From Candidatus Acetothermia bacterium (GTDB lineage Bacteria > Bipolaricaulota > Bipolaricaulia > RBG-16-55-9 > DRXL01): a DNA stretch of 41,462 nucleotides. Below the pieces are notes generated by a model that was not told the origin of the DNA, did no database searches, and was given only the letters and a program-made list of their open reading frames with translations. The position numbers and the translations under genes are program-made. Location of the stretch: the NCBI GenBank assembly GCA_016179105.1, contig JACOSB010000074.1, forward strand, positions 1-41,462. Direction: 5' to 3'. Positions within the stretch are counted from its first letter, which is position 1. Each line of letters starts with the position of its first letter. Shown here piece by piece: positions 33,300-41,365 of this stretch.

Positions 33300-33380
33300 A
33301 ATTCTCGAGCGAGTCCATCCAAATGGCTCGCACTAGGGAAAGCGATTACGAAACCCGCTTGTTTAAGGAGTGAACTCAAC

Positions 33381-34424
33381 ATGAAGTTGTATGTGTCGTT
33401 CGGTGTGCTGTTGGTTTTGGGAGTCTTGGGATTGTCCGGCTGCGGCCCGCAAAATCAATCCCCGCTCGCCAAATTCGATTATACCCCCACGACCCCCAAG
33501 GTGAACGAAGAGGTGATCTTCGACGCCAGCTCCACCGAAACCCCCGATAAAGGAGCTAAGATCACCAGCTATAAATGGGACTTCGGCGATGGAGCAACCG
33601 GTTCCGATGTATCGGTGACCCACAAGTACGCGGCCGCGGGCAGTTTTGCTGTGAAGCTCACCGTCACGGACACGAAAGGTGCCACGGGCGAGACCACGCA
33701 GACGATTCTCGTGACCGCGAGCGGACTCGCCAAGTGTGATCTACCCAAGGACCAAGAATTTTCGAGCTTGACCTGGGATGGCCAGTCACTCTGGTCAGCG
33801 CGCTACGCCGAGGGCGATGACGAGAACGGGAAAATTTTGAAAATCAGCTTCAGCGCGACGAGCTGTTCGGTCCAAGCGACACTCAAATCACCGGGCCATT
33901 TGCCCGGGGGGCTCGCCTGGGATGGCCAGAATCTTTGGGTGAGCGATGTGAAGTTCAACGACGATGGCACGAGTGTATTAAAGCTCTTCAAGCTCAACCC
34001 GACCAACGGCGACGTTCTCAGCTCTTGTCAGTTCTCCGGACAGGCCGAAGACCTGGAGATCAACGCGATGGCCTGGGACGGTCAGTCCCTCTGGCTGGCG
34101 GACATCACCAGCAAGAAGATCGAAAAAATCAACCCGAGCGGGAACAACTGCCAAGTGGTCAGCTCGTTCAAATCCCCGAGCGAGGGAGACCCGAATGGCT
34201 TAGCCTGGGACGGACAGTCGCTCTGGATCGCCGACACGGGGGACAAAGAACCCGCCAAGCTGCTCAAAGTGAACTCTTCGACGGGCAAGGTCGAAGCTTC
34301 ATTCGCAGCGCCGGGAGAAGGCTCTCCACAGGGGCTCGCGTTCGACACCAAGACTGCGAGCTTCTGGGTGCTGGATTCGGGATTGAAGGAGAACACAGTC
34401 ATTCAGTGGCCGTTACCAAAGTAG
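33381..34424 (+). CDS. Lipoprotein with PKD domain and five-bladed-type beta-propeller repeats
   Basis: 347 residues. MKLYVSFGVLLVLGVLGLSG-C is a lipoprotein signal with lipobox LSGC, so Cys21 should be lipidated. Residues about 28-112 are a PKD domain (YKWDFGDGATGSDVSVTHKY). Then five repeats follow, each around a W/F-D-G/T core and a W: LTWDGQSLWSAR, LAWDGQNLWVSD, MAWDGQSLWLAD, LAWDGQSLWIAD and the last LAFDTKTASFWVLD. The spacing of about 45-55 residues suggests a propeller of NHL or related type. It has no sorting tail, which makes it one of three plus-strand protein genes here without one. AAGGAG lies ten bases before the ATG. It could be an outer-membrane anchor or receptor for the secreted neighbours, which is inference. 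Confidence 0.8.
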   Translation: MKLYVSFGVLLVLGVLGLSGCGPQNQSPLAKFDYTPTTPKVNEEVIFDASSTETPDKGAKITSYKWDFGDGATGSDVSVTHKYAAAGSFAVKLTVTDTKGATGETTQTILVTASGLAKCDLPKDQEFSSLTWDGQSLWSARYAEGDDENGKILKISFSATSCSVQATLKSPGHLPGGLAWDGQNLWVSDVKFNDDGTSVLKLFKLNPTNGDVLSSCQFSGQAEDLEINAMAWDGQSLWLADITSKKIEKINPSGNNCQVVSSFKSPSEGDPNGLAWDGQSLWIADTGDKEPAKLLKVNSSTGKVEASFAAPGEGSPQGLAFDTKTASFWVLDSGLKENTVIQWPLPK

Positions 34425-34436
34425 TGAGACAAGACC

Positions 34437-34465
34437 GAGGGGCACAGAGAGGAACTGTGCCCCTC
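34437..34465 (+). terminator. Hairpin after the lipoprotein gene
   Basis: GAGGGGCACAG (34437-34447) pairs perfectly with CTGTGCCCCTC (34455-34465), loop of 7, followed by TTATAA. It lies 24 bases before the next ATG. Confidence 0.6.
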
Positions 34466-34488
34466 TTATAACAAAAAGAGAGGTCACC

Positions 34489-36666
34489 ATGAGGGGCATG
34501 GTGGAAGAGAGGGTACGAGCATCTCATACGCTAGGGCTTTGTTTCTGTTTTGTGATGGGGGTGATGCTCTGCATAACGCCTAAGAGCTTAGGCGCGCCAG
34601 TTACGGACAAAATTCCCGTCCTTGTCTTGCTCGCGAGTTTTACCGACCAATTCCCGGTGGGAACCAATGCAGACTATTGGCATCAGGTCTTTTTTGGCCC
34701 CGGTCGCAGTGTCAGGGATTATTTTCGTGAAGTCTCTTATGGACAGTTGGACTTAGTTCCCGCCGCAGAGACGCACGGCCACCCCAACGATGGTGTTATC
34801 GGCTGGATCCAATTGCCCTACAAGCATCCCAACCCCGGCGACGAGATTAATATCGGCAACGAAGACATCGTCCGCGATGCGATCTTCTTCGCCGATCCAT
34901 ACGTAGACTTTCAATCGTTCGATAAAAACGGCAACGGCGCGCTCTCGCGCCGAGAGCTCTTAGTGTTTGTGATCGTGGCGGGCTACGAGGCCGCGTATGC
35001 CACCGTAGCGAGTTCCAAGACATGCTCCCCGAGCGTCATCGCTCATGTCGATTCTTTCCAGAGCAATCCCGATAGCGGCGGAGGGGACGATGGCGAAGGC
35101 GGTGTTATCGATACACAAGATGCTCCGATCATGGATGGGGTGCGCATCGGGAGCGGCGACCACGGCGGCGCTTATATCCAGAGCGGCGAATGGCATTGTG
35201 CCGATAGCGATGCCCCCGGTCATCCCGCGACGATCGGGATCCTCGCTCAACAAGTAGGGCGTTTCTTAGGTGCTCCCGATCTAAGCGACATCGACGGGTC
35301 TTCGGCGGGCGTGGGGAAATGGGATTTGATGGGCGAAGGCGCATGGAATGGAATCGCAAAACCGGGCGACCGGCCGGCGCATCCGAGCGCGTGGACGAAG
35401 TCTCTCTTGGGTTGGATCACGCCCCAACAGGTGAAGACGCCTACTCCGGGAGCGAGACTGACTCAGGTCGAGACTTCCAAGGACGGAGTCTATCAGCTCT
35501 TGGACAATCTCGGAGAAGTGGACTGGAGCCCTGGGAGTACTCCCGGTAAGGGCGAGTATTTTCTCGTTGAAAACCGTGAGAAAGTGGGCTATGACGAAGC
35601 ACTGCCCGGCGCGGGAATTTTAGTTTGGCACGTCGATGAGAGCCAGGCCGACAACGAAGACGAGCATCATAAATTGCTCGACTTGGTCGAAGCGAGCAAG
35701 AAGCAAGATTTGGATTGCATCTGTAATAATAACTTTGGAGACGACGCCGATCCCTTCCCCGGCTCAGAAAATGTACGTTCATTGGATGACCAGACCGCGC
35801 CGAGCACGCGGCTATATAACAACCTGCCGAGCCAAGTCGCGTTCAACAATATCAGCGACTCCGGTTCAGTGATGACGGCGGATTTTTTAGTCTCGCAGAG
35901 TAAGCCCGGCGGCCCGAGGCCGATCTTCGACGAGAGTTTCGAGAGTGGCAACGGGGACTGGCAGACGTCGGGCATCGTGCAAGTGACCTCGAGCAGCTTG
36001 TGTGGCGGGGGCACGCGGCCCGAGAGCCAAGTTTGGTATTTCGGCGATCCCACTGTTTGTAGTTATAGCAATTCGGCTCAGATTATTTCGGACGAGCGCC
36101 CGCTGCCGGCCGGAGCAACACGGCTTACGATCCAGTTTGCGCATTACCTAGACATCAACCGTCTGGATCGGGTTGAGCTTGGCGTCTCGTTCAACGGCGG
36201 GAAGAATTGGCGCAGAGTCTGGACGGGACGCCCCGTGCAAGGGCCGAAGAAAGACTGGAAGAACGTCACGATGAATCTCGCAGTTCCGCGCAACGGCGCT
36301 TCGGTTGAATTAAAGTTTACGTTGTTCAAAGTGCCGCGTTCGACCGGTGGGAGAGGGTGGCTCTTCGATAATCTCAAAGTCATGAGCGCCGGGAGTCCCA
36401 GTGCTAAGTCCGCTGCTTTGAGCGAACGAACTATCAGCCTCGGGACCACGTTTACGAGCGGGTCTGTGGAGTTAGAGATTTTCAATCTAAGGGGGCAGTT
36501 AATATATGCGGCGCAAGCCGATGGCAGCGATACGATCAGCTGGCATCTTGAAGATAGTAAAGGGAAACCCGTCCCCAGCGGGGTATATCTCTATGTGCTG
36601 CGCGCGCGCGACCGCGCTGGACAAATCATTGACACACACATGCAAAAATTGGCGGTCGTGCGCTGA
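34489..36666 (+). CDS. M6-like (immune inhibitor A type) protein with degenerate active site, sorting domain
   Basis: 725 residues. The signal peptide runs to about residue 36; the ATG at 34498 is an alternative start. Residues about 40-470 follow the M6 metalloprotease layout: FTDQFPVG, YFREVSYGQLDLVP, WDLMGEGAWNG and LVENREKVGYDEALPGAGIL then VWHVDE. Where the family has HExGHxLGxPDL, this protein reads AQQVGRFLGAPDL (Q254, Q255, R258), so all three catalytic/zinc residues are replaced and protease activity is unlikely. A canonical EF-hand loop, DKNGNGALSRREL, starts at residue 145. Residues about 485-650 resemble the jelly-roll domain of immune inhibitor A proteins (FDESFESGNGDW ... RGWLFDNLKV). 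The tail is VELEIFNLRGQLIY ... PSGVYLYVLRARDRAGQII ... KLAVVR. Confidence 0.8.
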   Translation: MRGMVEERVRASHTLGLCFCFVMGVMLCITPKSLGAPVTDKIPVLVLLASFTDQFPVGTNADYWHQVFFGPGRSVRDYFREVSYGQLDLVPAAETHGHPNDGVIGWIQLPYKHPNPGDEINIGNEDIVRDAIFFADPYVDFQSFDKNGNGALSRRELLVFVIVAGYEAAYATVASSKTCSPSVIAHVDSFQSNPDSGGGDDGEGGVIDTQDAPIMDGVRIGSGDHGGAYIQSGEWHCADSDAPGHPATIGILAQQVGRFLGAPDLSDIDGSSAGVGKWDLMGEGAWNGIAKPGDRPAHPSAWTKSLLGWITPQQVKTPTPGARLTQVETSKDGVYQLLDNLGEVDWSPGSTPGKGEYFLVENREKVGYDEALPGAGILVWHVDESQADNEDEHHKLLDLVEASKKQDLDCICNNNFGDDADPFPGSENVRSLDDQTAPSTRLYNNLPSQVAFNNISDSGSVMTADFLVSQSKPGGPRPIFDESFESGNGDWQTSGIVQVTSSSLCGGGTRPESQVWYFGDPTVCSYSNSAQIISDERPLPAGATRLTIQFAHYLDINRLDRVELGVSFNGGKNWRRVWTGRPVQGPKKDWKNVTMNLAVPRNGASVELKFTLFKVPRSTGGRGWLFDNLKVMSAGSPSAKSAALSERTISLGTTFTSGSVELEIFNLRGQLIYAAQADGSDTISWHLEDSKGKPVPSGVYLYVLRARDRAGQIIDTHMQKLAVVR

Positions 36667-36841
36667 CTCCGTTCATAGCAATCATTATTCTCCCTTAACA
36701 AAATACACCGTCTCTCCATAGGACTTCCTTCGCTTGCCGAGGTGACGGCAGTCTAGGGTGTGCCGGACAAGAGGGCTTTCGAGATGCGCGTTACTTTCTT
36801 AGAATGAGCCTTGCAATGCTGATTAAGGCAAAGGAGTGCCT

Positions 36842-38131
36842 ATGAAACGCGCTCTCGGGGCAATCGTCTTTTCTCTATGTTTTTTCTTTTTGTGCTATAG
36901 CGCTGCGTTGGCTGAAACGACTACACAAGTCACCATCGGGCCCGATGTGAAGGGCGCGAAGGGGTCGACCGTCACGATCCAAGTTAAAGTGACGGGGGTG
37001 CCCGATCCGGGCATCGGCTCGATGAAAGGTTCCATCAGCTATCCAGCAGATCTACTCGAAATAAAAGAATCGGACATTACCACGACCGATCGGGACAATT
37101 ACTTGATCGTTGCGGCTGTCGATAATGGGGAAATCGGCTTTGTGTTTGCCTGCTTCCTCCGCCGGTGCAAGACCAATGGGGCGATCTTTCAGATCAACGC
37201 CAAGGTCACTGGTGAAGACGGCGACGAAGGGGATCTTAAGATAGTGTTCGATGAATTCCGGACAGCTGCTGACCCGCCGGAGAATGTGGCCAGCGTCGCG
37301 ATCGTGAACGGGAAATTCACGGTGTCATCGTGTACGGGTACGGAGTGCGGAGGACCGCAATGCGAAAACCTGCAAGCAGCCTTCTCTGTCGAAAATACGA
37401 GTGGTTTTAATGTGACGTTTAAGGATAAATCAAGTGTACAAGGAAAAGACTGTACTATTAAATCATGGTCTTGGGATTTTGGCGATGGGAAAAAAGGTTC
37501 GGATCAAAATCCAAAGCATCTTTACGACAAAGCAAGTTGTTTCACAGTCACGCTCACTGTCACTGATTCAGACAACAACACACGCACCTCCGCGCCTCAG
37601 ACAGTGACGGTTAATACTTCGCTACCAAAAGTCCAATTTAGCATCAGCCCTCAAACTGTTAACGCCGGAGAGCCTGTGACATTTGACAGTACTGGCTCTG
37701 ATGCTGGAACTTATGAATGGAATTTGGGCGATAACACGAAGAGCAATATCACAGAGAAAACTTTCAAGCACGTGTACTTTACGAGCGGCAAGCTTACAGT
37801 GACTCTCAAAATTACAAACAGCGTGGGTTGCTCCAACTCGGACTCGAAACCAATAACGGTCAATCCGCCCAAACGACCGTTGGTTCGCGCTTATCCTAAC
37901 CCATTCACATCAGGTTCAAGTATCACCTTTAACGTTGCCCTGCCTCAAGGAGTAACTTCTGGAAAAGTGAAGATTTTCAGCATGGCGGGCAAGAGTGTGA
38001 AAGAGCTTACACTGTCTGGAACTAGTGCCTCATGGTCTGTTCCCAGTGATCTGCCGAACGGCCCATACTATTTCGTCGTAATCGCGGGCGGTTCGGCGTC
38101 CCAAGTCGGCAAGTTAGTCATCCACCGCTAA
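36842..38131 (+). CDS. Cohesin-like, two PKD domains, YPNP-type sorting domain
   Basis: 429 residues. AAGGAG (36831-36836) precedes the ATG at 36842; an overlapping GTG at 36836 is too close to it. Signal peptide MKRALGAIVFSLCFFFLCYS... ends after ALA. Residues about 28-160 look like a cohesin domain (VPDPGIGSMKGSISYPADLL, VAAVDNGEIGFVFACF). Two PKD domains follow (about 178-260 with WSWDFGDGKKGSDQNPKHLY; 262-345 with YEWNLGDNTKS). The C-terminal 80 residues begin with RAYPNPF and read VKIFSMAGKSVKEL ... LPNGPYYFVVIAGG ... KLVIHR: the classic Por/Type IX sorting form with its YPNP motif. The PKD-coding DNA is noticeably richer in A/T than the flanks. A PorV-like gene starts 12 bases later. 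Confidence 0.85.
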   Translation: MKRALGAIVFSLCFFFLCYSAALAETTTQVTIGPDVKGAKGSTVTIQVKVTGVPDPGIGSMKGSISYPADLLEIKESDITTTDRDNYLIVAAVDNGEIGFVFACFLRRCKTNGAIFQINAKVTGEDGDEGDLKIVFDEFRTAADPPENVASVAIVNGKFTVSSCTGTECGGPQCENLQAAFSVENTSGFNVTFKDKSSVQGKDCTIKSWSWDFGDGKKGSDQNPKHLYDKASCFTVTLTVTDSDNNTRTSAPQTVTVNTSLPKVQFSISPQTVNAGEPVTFDSTGSDAGTYEWNLGDNTKSNITEKTFKHVYFTSGKLTVTLKITNSVGCSNSDSKPITVNPPKRPLVRAYPNPFTSGSSITFNVALPQGVTSGKVKIFSMAGKSVKELTLSGTSASWSVPSDLPNGPYYFVVIAGGSASQVGKLVIHR

Positions 38132-38143
38132 CGAGGAGGAAGC

Positions 38144-39055
38144 ATGGCTCTGATGAAACGAAGCTTGGCAATTGGTCTCGTCCTCCTAGCCTTAGTTTCA
38201 GGGAATGTATTTGCACGCCCACTGCAATCGCTCTTTGATTTCGGGATGGGCGTGCGCGCCGCCGGGCTCGGCGAGGCGTTCACGGGATTGGCCGACGATG
38301 AGTACGCAATCTATTATAATCCCGCTGGGCTCGCAAAATTGAGCCAGCTGCACGTCAGCGCTCTTTTTGAGAGTCATTTTACTGCGTCCACGTATTTTAC
38401 TCTTGCGGCTGCGACGAAGACTCTTGGGCTGGGTTTGCTCTTTTTCGATTTGGGCAGCATGGCTGTTACTGACTCATCCAATAACGAAAACGGCACGTTC
38501 GATTATTCGAGCTTTGCGCTGCTCGCAGGCTATGGGCTGGGATTGCCCGCTGATCTATCATTGGGAATACGATTAAGATTCTTCGGCTACGGCACGACCG
38601 ATGCCAGCAAGAAATCTGTCAGCGGTGGAGCGATCGCGCTCGATCCGGGTTTGATGTGGGCACCCGACTCCCTCAATTTAGGCCCAGTCACCAATCTGCG
38701 CGCCGGCTTGCTCTTGGAGTTGCCCGGACTCTCGTGGGCCAAGGACGAAAATTTCCCATTTGGAGTGCGCTTGGGACTCTCGCTGAAAGCAATAAAAGCC
38801 CTCACGGTCGCGACCGACTTCTCGCTTGCCGACGGATTCCATCTGGGGTTTGAGTATTCGCTCAAAGATGTCGCGCCGCAAGTGCAACGCTTGGATGTTC
38901 GCCTTGGGTTGATGACGCGCGGGGGCGTGCAGCTTTCGCTCGGCCTCGGCGTGATGGTGAGTGGAATCCAGATCGATTACGCCTTCATCTCGCATGACGC
39001 CGGCGGCTCGCACCGACTCTCGGCGAGCTACACGCTCAACTTCAAACTTTTCTAG
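38144..39055 (+). CDS. PorV/PorQ-family outer-membrane beta-barrel protein
   Basis: 303 residues. GAGGAGGA precedes the ATG, and the signal peptide ends after VFA-R. The mature start GMGVRAAGLGEAFTGLADDE followed by YAIYYNPAGLAKL is the hallmark of the PorV/PorQ (UPF0164) family, related to FadL-type barrels. The chain continues as alternating amphipathic strands and ends HRLSASYTLNFKLF, with the terminal Phe typical of barrels recognised by the outer-membrane assembly machine. In Bacteroidetes, PorV binds cargo carrying Type IX sorting domains and delivers it for anchoring. Its place directly behind a sorting-domain protein fits such a role. No other Por core genes lie in the window. Confidence 0.85.
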   Translation: MALMKRSLAIGLVLLALVSGNVFARPLQSLFDFGMGVRAAGLGEAFTGLADDEYAIYYNPAGLAKLSQLHVSALFESHFTASTYFTLAAATKTLGLGLLFFDLGSMAVTDSSNNENGTFDYSSFALLAGYGLGLPADLSLGIRLRFFGYGTTDASKKSVSGGAIALDPGLMWAPDSLNLGPVTNLRAGLLLELPGLSWAKDENFPFGVRLGLSLKAIKALTVATDFSLADGFHLGFEYSLKDVAPQVQRLDVRLGLMTRGGVQLSLGLGVMVSGIQIDYAFISHDAGGSHRLSASYTLNFKLF

Positions 39056-39068
39056 GAAGTCCTTCGCC

Positions 39069-40193
39069 ATGAACAGATACCCGACATGGCGTACAGGAAG
39101 TTTAGGTAGGGGCGAAGCATGCTTCGCCCCGCTACGGTTGATATTGACTTTTGTGCTTTGCTTAAGCCTGTTCAACCCTGTGCTTGCTCCCGCTCAAGCC
39201 GGGTCCGATGGGGCGGTGCTCTTCGTCGATAATTTCACGGGCAGCCAAGCTGTCAAGAAGGGTTCTTCGGTCGACATCAAAGTGACGATCTCCGAAGTGC
39301 CCGACCCCGGCATCGCTAGCCTGCAAGGCGAACTCGCGTACGATCAAAGCTTGATAAAAATCACGGACATAAAATTGCCGAGTTTTCCGGAGAACGGGAG
39401 TATCATCGCGACGAACGTGAGTCTGCCGGGCAAGGCACGCTTCGCAGCTACGATCTTGGCCAAAGATGCGAAACCCGTCAAGGATGGGAATTTGCTGATC
39501 TTCCACGCCGAATGTCTGAAGAACGGTAGATCAGACCTAACCCTGAGTATCGAAGCGCTCGCCGATGTCGACGATGACAAAGTCAAGTTCGATGTGACCC
39601 AGGGCGCAATCGAGTGTCGCGGCGGAGGGCAAGCTCCGCGTGCCAATTTTTCATTTGCTCCGGTCACTCCACTTCCCGGCGAAGCCGTGCAGTTCACAGA
39701 TCAGTCGACGGATCCCGACGGGGGCAATGTCGCTCAATGGGTCTGGGATTTCGGGGATGGCTCCAAATCTTCGGAGAAAAACCCCAAGCACACGTACACC
39801 GCACGCGGCTGCTATCTTGTTTCGCTCAAAATCACGGACGATGACGATCCACTGAGCGATCAGACCACGAAACGCCTGAGCGTCGGCAACGGCTGCCCCG
39901 ATGTGATTCTCATCAACTACCCCAACCCCGCGAAAACCGAGACAACTTTCGATTATGAGTTCTTGAAAACCGTAAAACAAGCGACGCTGATGGTCTTTAA
40001 CATCAAAGGCCAGAAAGTGTTGGAAAACTCGAAGCTGATCGGCGTCGGCACGAAGGGTCAGTACAAATGGTCGTTAAGGGATTTGGGCGGAAAAGATTCG
40101 CCTAACGGGCCGTATTTCTACTGGATCGTCGCGGTGACACAGGAGAATCGTGTGGTGAAATCTCCCACGAACGTCCTGGTCATCCAGCGATGA
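39069..40193 (+). CDS. Cohesin-like, PKD, YPNP-type sorting domain protein
   Basis: 374 residues. AGGAAG (39054-39059) overlaps the previous stop and serves the ATG at 39069. The n-region is long; residues 13-23 (GRGEACFAPLR) are encoded by a palindromic repeat, and the hydrophobic core follows with cleavage after AQA. A cohesin-like domain (about 50-190: VPDPGIASLQGELAYDQSLI) and one PKD domain (about 193-275: WVWDFGDGSKSSEKNPKHTY) lead to the tail: INYPNPAKTETTFDYEF, LMVFNIKGQKVL, PNGPYFYWIVAV, NVLVIQR. It is a paralogue of the gene at 36842 with one PKD fewer, and it also has a PorV-like gene behind it. Confidence 0.85.
   Translation: MNRYPTWRTGSLGRGEACFAPLRLILTFVLCLSLFNPVLAPAQAGSDGAVLFVDNFTGSQAVKKGSSVDIKVTISEVPDPGIASLQGELAYDQSLIKITDIKLPSFPENGSIIATNVSLPGKARFAATILAKDAKPVKDGNLLIFHAECLKNGRSDLTLSIEALADVDDDKVKFDVTQGAIECRGGGQAPRANFSFAPVTPLPGEAVQFTDQSTDPDGGNVAQWVWDFGDGSKSSEKNPKHTYTARGCYLVSLKITDDDDPLSDQTTKRLSVGNGCPDVILINYPNPAKTETTFDYEFLKTVKQATLMVFNIKGQKVLENSKLIGVGTKGQYKWSLRDLGGKDSPNGPYFYWIVAVTQENRVVKSPTNVLVIQR
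39106..39135. repeat. Palindromic repeat inside the coding sequence
   Basis: GTAGGGGCGAAGCATGCTTCGCCCC followed by GCTAC: the same palindrome as at 3763-3790, with paired changes in the arm and two extra bases, 30 bases in all. Because 30 is a multiple of three, the reading frame of the surrounding gene is kept. Confidence 0.75.
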
Positions 40194-40206
40194 GGAGATG
40201 CGCATC

Positions 40207-41277
40207 GTGAAATTTTCTCGGACGATCGCACTCGTTTGGTTGCTGATAGGGACGCTGAGTTGGATGGTTGATAGCTTGGTCCAGGCCCAAGCGCTGCTCT
40301 CGCTCTACGAACTCGAGCGAGGGGTTCGTCCCGTGGGAATGGGGGGGGCGTTCGTCGGGCTGGCCGATGATGAGTCGGCCTTGTATTACAACCCGGCGGG
40401 CCTATCTTTCCTAGGGCGTACTGGCGTAGGATCGCTCGTAGAAGAACGGTTCGGCAGCGCAACGTATGGTTCGTTCATGATCGCAGGGCGGTACTTGGGC
40501 CTGGGAGCTGTCTTTATCACATTACCCAACATCTCTCAGCGTGACGGCAATGGCCAAGAGGCGGGAAAATTTAATTACACAAGCTACGGTCTCACGCTGG
40601 CGGCGGGTAGTTCTTTCAGTGAGTTGCCTTTTTTCACAGATATTGATTTTTTGAAAAATCTTGGCGTGGGGTTGAGCCTCAAATTTTACGGGGTACGAAC
40701 GCTTGAGGCTGGAAGCGGTGCGACGTTCGCCCTCGACACGAGTTTTCTGTACTGGATGCCGATGGAGAGCACGGGCTGGCTGAACGAGCTGCGCTTCGGG
40801 CTTGTCTTGGAGAATCTGGGGCCGGGAATTACGTACAAGAGCGGCTACAGTGAAGCCTGGGCGACGGGCTCGCGTATCGGTGTAGGTGCGAAGCTGCTCG
40901 ACCGCGCGATGGATGTGGCGCTCGACATCGAGTTCGACGGGACGATTCACTTGGGCAGCGAGTATCGCCTGAATGGGATCACGTTCAGCGATCTAGCGAT
41001 CAGTCAACTCAGTCTCAGATTGGGGCTGATGGCGGGGCCCGGGGTATTTGCGTTCAGTGCGGGGCTCGGTGTTCGCATCAGCAACGGGTTGAACATTGAC
41101 TACGCGCTCTCTATAACTGGGGAACTGCCAGCCTCACATCGGCTGGGAGCGTCTTATCGATTTGACATGGCGAGCTTGCTTTGCCCGATTTCTCGTAGCG
41201 CGAGCACGTGCTATATCGTCGACGAGAGCACGCAAACTCGGTCTTATAGGGCCGACAAGGACCCGCCGCAGCAGTAA
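40207..41277 (+). CDS. PorV/PorQ-family barrel protein with C-terminal extension
   Basis: 356 residues from a GTG at 40207, nine bases after GAGGAG (40192-40197); the ATG at 40198 abuts that site and is less likely. The signal peptide ends after VQA-Q. The mature part opens ERGVRPVGMGGAFVGLADDE, SALYYNPAGLSFL, the PorV/PorQ signature. Strand-like segments run to SHRLGASYRF, which aligns with the end of the protein at 38144. There the family normally stops, but this protein continues for about 35 polar residues (DMASLLCPIS ... ADKDPPQQ) with two cysteines. The extension would leave the barrel without its terminal aromatic residue, so a lost stop codon or a special tail is possible. The stop codon of the preceding gene overlaps its ribosome site. 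Confidence 0.85.
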   Translation: MKFSRTIALVWLLIGTLSWMVDSLVQAQALLSLYELERGVRPVGMGGAFVGLADDESALYYNPAGLSFLGRTGVGSLVEERFGSATYGSFMIAGRYLGLGAVFITLPNISQRDGNGQEAGKFNYTSYGLTLAAGSSFSELPFFTDIDFLKNLGVGLSLKFYGVRTLEAGSGATFALDTSFLYWMPMESTGWLNELRFGLVLENLGPGITYKSGYSEAWATGSRIGVGAKLLDRAMDVALDIEFDGTIHLGSEYRLNGITFSDLAISQLSLRLGLMAGPGVFAFSAGLGVRISNGLNIDYALSITGELPASHRLGASYRFDMASLLCPISRSASTCYIVDESTQTRSYRADKDPPQQ

Positions 41278-41365
41278 AAGCATCAAAAAACTCACTTCCA
41301 AAGAATCTTGTGTTGCTCTAGCTCAGTATTTTCCAATTGAAAGATGAGCATGAAGACGTGAGTCG

